A stretch of DNA of 8,452 nt, from contig JBEKIX010000118.1 of assembly GCA_050011535.1 (NCBI GenBank), positions 1 through 8,452 of the forward strand, read 5' to 3'. Under the pieces are notes generated by a model. The model was not told the origin of the DNA. It saw nothing but the letters and a program-made list of their open reading frames with translations, and did not search any database. Shown here one piece after another: positions 1 to 5,352 of the stretch. Each line of letters begins with the position of its first letter. Position 1 is the stretch's first letter. The DNA comes from JAFNAG01 sp050011535 (GTDB taxonomy: Bacteria > Acidobacteriota > UBA6911). The translations under genes and the position numbers were made by a program.

Positions 1-33
1 ATCTCTCGTCCAATCCCTACCGGCCCTGTTTTT

Positions 34-150
34 CGCTCCGATTCTTCCTGTTTCCTTCCTGATTCCTCCAGGATTTCTCAGATCTCCTCTTGTCCCTCAG
101 AATAGAAATGCTTATAAATCCGCTTTCATACCCACAAATCAATCGTCAAG
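34..150. repeat. Decayed interspersed repeat, left copy
   Basis: Several short blocks recur in the same order and orientation near the right end of the window. The segment 40-64 matches 8310-8334 at 21 of 25 bases. TCAGATCTCCT at 78-88 is identical to 8335-8345. AAATCCGCTT at 116-125 matches AAATGTCCGCTT at 8363-8374, and CGTCAAG at 144-150 matches 8409-8415. Translated on the minus strand, both copies give a related peptide (IRKETGRIGA here, IRKEIGRISA in the right copy). Here the upstream RRSE segment lies in another frame because of about 14 extra bases. This looks like a degraded copy of an interspersed element, not a functional gene. The family is not identified. Confidence 0.45.
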
Positions 151-311
151 ATTCCTCGCTCACGCCGATGGAGAGTGACAGATCGTGGGAAACAAATCAT
201 GGCAGCATCCCTATGTCTCAGGGACGTTGCATTTCCCGAACTCTTTCGTAAAAATGTCGCCGCTTGATTTATCTTGCAGAAAAACAAAAAAGTCATAGAT
301 AAAGAACCTAC

Positions 312-340
312 TTGACAAAAGGGGCTTTTTATAGATTAAT
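312..340 (+). promoter_or_regulatory. Sigma70-like promoter candidate with A-rich upstream tract
   Basis: A perfect -35 hexamer TTGACA (312-317) is followed after 17 bases by ATTAAT (335-340), which matches four of six positions of the -10 consensus. The 35 bases upstream are A-rich, as expected of an UP element. It points toward the receptor gene but would give a leader of about 350 nt. A second candidate lies closer, at 508-536. No experimental support is available, and either or both may be used. Confidence 0.35.
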
Positions 341-507
341 GAGTTCAAAGATCCTTTTGGTTTTTTGTTTCCCCTGAACTGCTGTTGGCGAAGAGAACAA
401 GCGTTACGAAATTTGAGTTTTCCGGCACTGGCTTTGTGCAGGAATGTTGAATCCCTGGCTCTTGGTGGTGAAGGGAATTCCACGAGTGTGTGATTGGCTT
501 TACCGGA

Positions 508-536
508 TTGCTAGCCTGTGACTCTTTTTATATTAT
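508..536 (+). promoter_or_regulatory. Sigma70-like promoter candidate for the receptor gene
   Basis: TTGCTA (508-513) and TATTAT (531-536) are separated by exactly 17 bases, with a T-rich stretch just before the -10 box. Transcription would begin near 543 and give a leader of about 150 nt before the ATG at 696. That leader contains the inverted repeats described separately. Position and spacing make it the more economical promoter for the receptor, but this is a consensus match only. Confidence 0.4.
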
Positions 537-603
537 GGCTGCTAATTGCGCCACGACAGGAGTTAGGCGAAATTTAGGTCTTGGCCTTTGGTTTCTTCTA
601 TCC

Positions 604-667
604 TAGTGGAATTTGCCCAGTCACAAGCTATTCAATCCGGCCAAGCCGGAGGCGATGCTTCCATCTA
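604..667 (+). promoter_or_regulatory. Predicted structured element in the receptor mRNA leader
   Basis: A perfect hairpin, TCCGGC-CAA-GCCGGA, occupies 636-650. It is enclosed by a possible outer stem between TAGTGGAA (604-611) and TTCCATCTA (659-667), 8 base pairs with one bulged T. The whole fold ends about 14 nt before the Shine-Dalgarno sequence. It does not match a riboswitch consensus I can recall (the cyclic-di-GMP, cobalamin and TPP signature boxes are absent). It could be a regulatory leader, an mRNA-stabilising structure or chance. Confidence 0.3.
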
Positions 668-677
668 ACTAACCCTC

Positions 678-695
678 ACGAGGAGGTTTTCTCGT
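678..695 (+). promoter_or_regulatory. Strong Shine-Dalgarno inside a small hairpin
   Basis: AGGAGG at 681-686 lies 9 nt before the ATG at 696 and fixes the start of the receptor gene. The bases ACGAG (678-682) and CTCGT (691-695) can pair, placing most of the Shine-Dalgarno in an 8-nt loop and ending exactly at the start codon. An alternative pairing of CCTC (674-677) with GAGG (683-686) would occlude the site. The ribosome binding site is well supported; the structural control is inference. Confidence 0.7.
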
Positions 696-3600
696 ATGCG
701 ACCAATTTTATGCTCACTTTGTTTGCTTCTGACGATAAGTGCGGCGTTCGCTCAAACCGACCGCGGCACTATAACGGGCACAATAGCGGACCCAACAGGC
801 GCCATGATTGGTGGCACCGCAGTTACGGCAAAAAACACCCAGAGCGGTGCCGAGTATCAAGCTGCAAGCACGGCCACCGGAAATTTCACTTTGGCCCTAC
901 TGCCGGCCGGTACGTACGAGTTGACAGCGACTATGACCGGATTTAAGAAATATGTCCGGCCTGGCATTATCGTTTCCGTGGCGCAAGTCGTACGCATCGA
1001 TGTCGCTCTCGAGGTAGGGCAACTCAGCGAGGTTGTAACGGTTGAGGCTGAATCTCCCCTGCTCAAAACCGAAAGCGGTGAACTGAGCCACAACGTAAGC
1101 TACGACAGAGCAGACTCAATTCCCTTGCTCTCAATAGGGGGGGCCGCGGGCTTCGGCAACATCCGGAATCCGTTGCAGGTTATCACCCTGCTGCCGGGCG
1201 CCCAATTTGCGAACGATAACACGCTTCGGATCAACGGAATGCCTTCCAGTTCCCAAACGATCCGCATTGAAGGCCAGGATGCCACCAGCGGGATGTGGCG
1301 CGAGGTCAACCAGACCAACCAGTCGGGCCTGGATGCGATCCAGGAGGTTTCGATCCAGACCAGCAATTTTGCCGCAGAGTACGGGCAGGCGGGCGGCGGG
1401 TACATCAATTACACCATGAAGTCAGGCGCTAACCGCATCCACGGCAGCGCTTATGATTACAATGTGAATGAGGCGTATAACGCAGGCACGCCGTATACTA
1501 ACGACGGGACCGGAGCGCATATCCAGAACAGGCAGCGCCGCAACGATTACGGATTCACGTTTGGCGGGCCGATCTATATCCCGAAAGTCTATGACGGCCG
1601 TGACAAGACCTTCTTCTTCTTCACATTCGAGCAGTTCCGCGAAACGCTGAGCTACATCGATGGCGCTTCTTTCCTCACTGTGCCTACCGCGGCTTACATG
1701 GCCGGAGACTTCAGCGCAGCCCTTGGAACAAAACCAGCGCCCCTGACAGTTGGCGGCAAGGCTGTCACGGATCCACTGGGGAGGACGCTTTACCAGAACG
1801 AGATTTTCAATCCTTTCAATACATCTCCCGGACCTAATGGTACAACCGTGCGGAATCCGTTCATGGGTTGCGACGGCCTGCATATGAACGTCATCTGTAC
1901 GACTCCGGGCAACGCCAATTACGCGCCATTTGATCCCGTCGCTGTGAAGATGCAGGGCCTTTTGCCGCAGCCGCGAGGAGTCAATGCGGCCAACCTCACG
2001 AACAACTTTGCCGTTCCGGCATACTCCAACTTCAACCACAGGACCATTCCTACGGCCAAGATCGACTACAACCTCAGCCCGAAGGTCAAGCTGTCGGGGT
2101 TCTTTTCCGAGAATATTGCAACGTCCCCCGGCAACACCGGCACTCAGAATTATGTGTGGTCGGGCGTAGCTCCGACGAACAACCATTCCTATACCTCCCG
2201 CATTAATGTCGACGTGACGCTACGGCCGACATTGCTTTTTCATGCAGGCGTTGGGTTGATGTACACCACAACTCCGGGGCAATTTAAAACCTACGACCAG
2301 AGCCAACTAGGGTTTACCAACGAATTCGTGGCTTCTATTTTCCCGTATACCACCGTGGGCACGGGCGTAGGTAATACAGGCGGCCTCAGCATATCCCTCG
2401 GCCCTTACTATCCTTCCCGGATCCAGAAGGATATCAAGCCTACCTCGAATGCCAGCCTGACTTGGGTCAAAGGAAACCACACCATCAAGGCGGGTGGCGA
2501 ATTGATGCTCGAGGGCCTTCCCATAACGAACTACTCCCGCGCAGGCGGCATTGAGAACTTTAGCGCGCAGCAGACATCGAATACCTGGGAAACTGGCCAA
2601 GGATTCAACAGCACGACCGGCTTCCCCTATGCCAGTTTCCTGCTGGGTACCACATCCAGTATAAACTATTCCCAGATAACGGACACGCGGCTCGGCAACC
2701 ACTCCTTAGGCCTGTACCTCCAGGACTCGTGGAAGGTCGCTCGCAGGCTGACGCTGGATTATGGCTTGCGTTATGACTTGCAGACACTGTTACGCGAACA
2801 GTATGGCCGTATGCAGAGTGCCAACTTCGGAGAGGTCAATTCATTAATCGTTCCGGCCGGAGCCAGCCTGGGGCTGCCGGGTAAAATGGATTACGAGGCT
2901 ACCTGCAATTGCAGGTTTGGGCAAACCTACAAGTTTGCCTTCGGGCCGCGCCTGGGACTTGCCTATCAGATCAATTCCAAGACAGTCCTCCGGGCGGGCG
3001 CAGGTGTGATGTATTCAACGGCGCCCAATAACGCCATGCTCAGTTTGAGCGTTGCCGATTGGTATCAGCTATTTCCAGCGTCATACGGGATGTCCGCGAT
3101 TTCTCTGCAAACCGGGAATCCCCAGCCCGGCCTGGTCTGGCCGGATTTCAGCAACCACTATCCCGCCGAAACCGTGCCCGGAGTCAGGCCGCCTGCCGCT
3201 CCGTTCATCTCGATCGCCAATAACGCCGGCCGGCCGCCCCGCATCATCCAGTGGAGCATCGGCCTGCAGCGCGAAATCGCGCGCAACATAGTGTTGGAGG
3301 CCAGTTACGTAGGCAACCGCGGCGCCTGGTGGACCGCGCCTCTCCTGGCAACCCAGAATTACAATGGGCTTACGCCGCAGGGACTGCTGGCGGAGCGTAT
3401 GTACGGGGATACCACGGGAATTGACATCACCTCATCCGACCGCTTTCTCATAAACCAAGCCATCGCGACTAATGTCAAAGGCGTTATGGTCCCCAATTCT
3501 GCTATAGCCGCCAAATTCCCCGCACTGGCAAAAATCACGAATGCCGGAACTCCTGCCATAGCCACCATTGATGCGGTGTACAAAGGATTCCCCGCAACAT

Positions 3601-4544
3601 ATTCATTGGGCCAGGCGCTCCGGACTTATCCACAGTGGCTCGGCGTCCCTCCTTTCCTGGGACCGCCATTAGGTGACACCTGGTACGATTCCCTGCAGAT
3701 GAAGCTGACCAAACGTTTCTCACATGGTTTGGATTTACAGACGGCATTCACATGGCAGAAGGAGCTGATCCTGGGCGCCAACTCCGATACCTCCTACTTT
3801 ACGCCTGGGACGGTGCGTACCAATGACGTATACAACCGCATGAGCAACAAGCAGATTTCGTCCCTCAGCAAGCCGCTCATGCTTGTGATCTCGTTCAGTT
3901 ACATCACGCCCAAATTGAATGCGTCCGGTGCAGCGTTCAGGGCCCTCTCAGGGCTCGCTCGCGATTGGAGTTTGGGTGGAGTTCTTAGCTACCAGAATGG
4001 CAACCTGATTGGAGTGCCGTCGTCCAACAACGGGTTGATTGGTCAGCTTATGCGAATGGACAACCCCGGCGGCGTCTGGGGCAACGGTGCGACCAACTTT
4101 AACCGTGTTCCTGGGCAACCTCTGTTTCTGGTTGACCCCAACAGTAAAAACTGGGATCCGACCAAGCAGCTCGTGCTGAATCCGGCAGCTTGGACAGATT
4201 CGCCCGCGGGCACTTTCTCCTCCCAGGCGCCTTACCTCAACAATTACCGGTGGCAGCGCCAGCCATCCGAATCTCTCAGCTTGGGACGGCAATTCCCGAT
4301 CGGCAGGAAGGAATTCCCGGCGACATTCTCAGTCAGGCTGGAGCTCAATAACGTGTTTAACCGTAACTTCCGCTCCATGCCAATTTTCAGCAACCCGGTT
4401 GCCCCGACAGCCTTTAACAACCCGATCGCCCCGGGATCTACTACACTCGGCGCACTCTCGGCCGGCTACGGGTTTGTGAATACTTTCAACGGCGCCGGAA
4501 CGCGCCCACGATCCGGCCAGATCGTAGCGCGGATTAATTTCTAG
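696..4544 (+). CDS. TonB-dependent receptor with N-terminal carboxypeptidase-regulatory-like domain (Oar-type)
   Basis: An outer-membrane receptor/transporter of 1282 residues. Residues 1-20 form a signal peptide ending A-F-A-Q, cleaved near residue 19/20. Residues 24-108 are a carboxypeptidase-regulatory-like beta-sandwich with the typical G-T-I-T-G-T-I-A-D-P-T-G-A start and the L-P-A-G-T-Y-E-L-T motif. Residues about 120-245 are the plug, with a family-typical R-I-N-G-M-P segment and an E-Y-G-Q-A-G-G-G segment at 228-235. The rest is a large beta-barrel ending in A-R-I-N-F, with the terminal phenylalanine expected for BAM-dependent insertion. No TonB box is visible. Cysteine pairs C392/C401 and C737/C739 may form disulfides. 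Length is usual for the large acidobacterial receptors. The ATG is fixed by AGGAGG 9 nt upstream. No SusD, TonB or enzyme gene adjoins it, so the ligand is unknown. Family assignment is firm; transport of any given substrate is not. Confidence 0.93.
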   Translation: MRPILCSLCLLLTISAAFAQTDRGTITGTIADPTGAMIGGTAVTAKNTQSGAEYQAASTATGNFTLALLPAGTYELTATMTGFKKYVRPGIIVSVAQVVRIDVALEVGQLSEVVTVEAESPLLKTESGELSHNVSYDRADSIPLLSIGGAAGFGNIRNPLQVITLLPGAQFANDNTLRINGMPSSSQTIRIEGQDATSGMWREVNQTNQSGLDAIQEVSIQTSNFAAEYGQAGGGYINYTMKSGANRIHGSAYDYNVNEAYNAGTPYTNDGTGAHIQNRQRRNDYGFTFGGPIYIPKVYDGRDKTFFFFTFEQFRETLSYIDGASFLTVPTAAYMAGDFSAALGTKPAPLTVGGKAVTDPLGRTLYQNEIFNPFNTSPGPNGTTVRNPFMGCDGLHMNVICTTPGNANYAPFDPVAVKMQGLLPQPRGVNAANLTNNFAVPAYSNFNHRTIPTAKIDYNLSPKVKLSGFFSENIATSPGNTGTQNYVWSGVAPTNNHSYTSRINVDVTLRPTLLFHAGVGLMYTTTPGQFKTYDQSQLGFTNEFVASIFPYTTVGTGVGNTGGLSISLGPYYPSRIQKDIKPTSNASLTWVKGNHTIKAGGELMLEGLPITNYSRAGGIENFSAQQTSNTWETGQGFNSTTGFPYASFLLGTTSSINYSQITDTRLGNHSLGLYLQDSWKVARRLTLDYGLRYDLQTLLREQYGRMQSANFGEVNSLIVPAGASLGLPGKMDYEATCNCRFGQTYKFAFGPRLGLAYQINSKTVLRAGAGVMYSTAPNNAMLSLSVADWYQLFPASYGMSAISLQTGNPQPGLVWPDFSNHYPAETVPGVRPPAAPFISIANNAGRPPRIIQWSIGLQREIARNIVLEASYVGNRGAWWTAPLLATQNYNGLTPQGLLAERMYGDTTGIDITSSDRFLINQAIATNVKGVMVPNSAIAAKFPALAKITNAGTPAIATIDAVYKGFPATYSLGQALRTYPQWLGVPPFLGPPLGDTWYDSLQMKLTKRFSHGLDLQTAFTWQKELILGANSDTSYFTPGTVRTNDVYNRMSNKQISSLSKPLMLVISFSYITPKLNASGAAFRALSGLARDWSLGGVLSYQNGNLIGVPSSNNGLIGQLMRMDNPGGVWGNGATNFNRVPGQPLFLVDPNSKNWDPTKQLVLNPAAWTDSPAGTFSSQAPYLNNYRWQRQPSESLSLGRQFPIGRKEFPATFSVRLELNNVFNRNFRSMPIFSNPVAPTAFNNPIAPGSTTLGALSAGYGFVNTFNGAGTRPRSGQIVARINF
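2901..2939 (+). repeat. Overlapping palindromes within the receptor gene
   Basis: ACCTGCAATTGCAGGT at 2901-2916 is a perfect 16-bp palindrome. It overlaps the hairpin AGGTTT-GGGC-AAACCT (2913-2928), which in turn overlaps GGCAAAC with GTTTGCC (2920-2926 and 2933-2939). The three structures compete for the same bases. They encode part of the receptor around the C-N-C motif (residues 737-739). The sequence is plain; any function in DNA or mRNA is unproven. Confidence 0.6.
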
Positions 4545-4581
4545 GCGACGGCCCTCTGCACTGACTCACCTCGATTACCAA

Positions 4582-4614
4582 GGGGCCGGTCGCTGAGATT
4601 CAGCGGCCGGCCCC
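4582..4614. terminator. GC-rich hairpin, probable terminator of the receptor gene
   Basis: Two 15-base arms, 4582-4596 and 4600-4614, pair completely with one G-U wobble (T4590 with G4606) around a 3-nt loop. It begins 38 bases after the receptor stop codon in the gap between two convergent genes, so it could end transcription from either side. There is no T-run after it on either strand, so it is not a classical intrinsic terminator. It may act as a bidirectional barrier or 3'-end stabiliser. Confidence 0.6.
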
Positions 4615-4620
4615 AACTAT

Positions 4621-4717
4621 TAAAAGCAAAACGCCGACAATCTCGCGAATGATCCCGGATTATGATTCGTTTTTTGCATCCGGGCAATTCGTGAAATCCA
4701 TGGCGTTTTCGCTTTTA
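4621..4717 (-). repeat. 97-bp nested inverted repeat, possible terminator of the minus-strand genes
   Basis: The outer arms TAAAAGCAAAACGCC (4621-4635) and GGCGTTTTCGCTTTTA (4702-4717) are complementary over 15 bp with one extra base. Inside are CGAAT (4646-4650) with ATTCG (4687-4691) and CCCGGAT (4654-4660) with ATCCGGG (4678-4684), around a 17-nt T-rich loop. About 27 base pairs form in all. The outer arm contains the stop codon of the peptidase-like gene (4715-4717). Read on the minus strand, the final arm ends in a T-rich run, so it may terminate that transcript. A miniature mobile element is another possibility. Confidence 0.5.
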
Positions 4718-5335
4718 CTTCGGTCCGGCCCCCTTCGGGAATTTTGCGACATCTCCGCCACATTGAGTGTATCCAAGCCTTAAAGCCGGGAGACGCTGGG
4801 ACCAGCCCGGGTGAGAAGGAGAGGGGTATCTTGAAAGGGCGGCGAAAGCTGCTGCCAGTCCGGATGTACTGAGACCGGCTTCTGCAAGAACACAGCCGGC
4901 CCATGCATCAGCGCGCAGTTCCGGCGCCGGGATGCTCTTCATCCAGCGGGCCGGCGCAGCGGCATCCATACCATGCCCAAGCATGTGGGCGATGATTGCG
5001 ATGATGGCCCCGTCACCGTACCTCTCATGCACTGAGGTGAAGAACTGCGGCGAGTAGGCCATCTTTACCTTGTCGGAATCGGCGAGCAAAATCGAATTCG
5101 GCGCGGTAGGGTTGCGGAATATCACAAGCGCGGGACAATCCGGCGAGCACTTTGAAATCAAAGCGGCGCTGACTCGGCGGGCCAGTTCCATCGCATCGGG
5201 AGTCGGCCTCTGATCCGCGTAGGCATTATACTCGTTGGATGAAGTTCCCGATCCCAGTGTACATATGATCTGCGGCGTTTTTGTGTTGACGGGCGGCAGA
5301 AGCAAACAAATCAGTACCGATGCAATTGTAAGCAT
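4715..5335 (-). CDS. M48-like metallopeptidase homologue lacking the catalytic glutamate
   Basis: A 206-residue protein with the outline of small M48-like zinc metallopeptidases. It has a hydrophobic N-terminus (residues 2-15, a weak signal peptide or anchor without a basic n-region), then R-N-P-T-A-P-N-S at 74-81 and Y-S-P-Q-F-F at 94-99. The zinc motif follows at 117-121, then E-L-R-A-D-A-W-A-G at 139-147 (third ligand expected at E139). The C-terminal Y-P-S-P-S-H-P segment (170-176) and R-L-G-Y-T-Q-C-G-G (186-194) also fit. The zinc motif reads H-M-L-G-H: M118 replaces the catalytic glutamate of HExGH, and the codon ATG differs from GAG by two bases. Peptidase activity is therefore doubtful, though zinc could still bind. 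The ATG is the first start after an in-frame stop, with AGGA 12 nt upstream. The gene follows the spermidine-synthase-like gene by 17 nt, so they likely form an operon. Confidence 0.8.
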   Translation of the reverse strand: MLTIASVLICLLLPPVNTKTPQIICTLGSGTSSNEYNAYADQRPTPDAMELARRVSAALISKCSPDCPALVIFRNPTAPNSILLADSDKVKMAYSPQFFTSVHERYGDGAIIAIIAHMLGHGMDAAAPARWMKSIPAPELRADAWAGCVLAEAGLSTSGLAAAFAALSRYPSPSHPGWSQRLPALRLGYTQCGGDVAKFPKGAGPK

Positions 5336-5352
5336 GAAGCGATCAGTTCCTA

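Larger units (their letters stand above)
1..695. other. Non-coding region upstream of the receptor gene
   Basis: No convincing protein gene lies here. Short open frames exist on both strands, such as a 90-codon minus-strand frame at 211-483, but they have no recognisable domain and no ribosome binding site worth the name. The left part (about 34-150) is a pyrimidine-rich decayed repeat. Positions 240-370 are clearly AT-richer than the rest of the window and include a consensus -35 hexamer. Positions 500-695 hold a promoter candidate, a structured leader and the Shine-Dalgarno site of the receptor gene. The intergenic character is well supported. The internal regulatory assignments are tentative and listed separately. 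Confidence 0.8.

Noticed and set aside
316..370. CAAAAGG/CCTTTTG inverted repeat followed by a T-run as a terminator
   Set aside because: The stem is AT-rich and its 5' arm overlaps the TTGACA box; no upstream gene ends nearby on the plus strand.
211..483. 90-codon minus-strand frame upstream of the receptor
   Set aside because: Its translation is low in character, it crosses the AT-rich promoter region, and no ribosome binding site or domain is seen.
543..695. Known riboswitch in the receptor leader
   Set aside because: I could not find the conserved boxes of cyclic-di-GMP, cobalamin or TPP riboswitches; only generic stem-loops are visible.
581..946. 121-codon plus-strand frame overlapping the receptor start
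   Set aside because: It has no Shine-Dalgarno and overlaps the receptor's signal peptide and first domain in another frame.
1422..2186. 254-codon minus-strand open frame
   Set aside because: It lies antisense inside the receptor gene, whose signal peptide, plug and barrel motifs are unmistakable; the antisense translation has no domain character.
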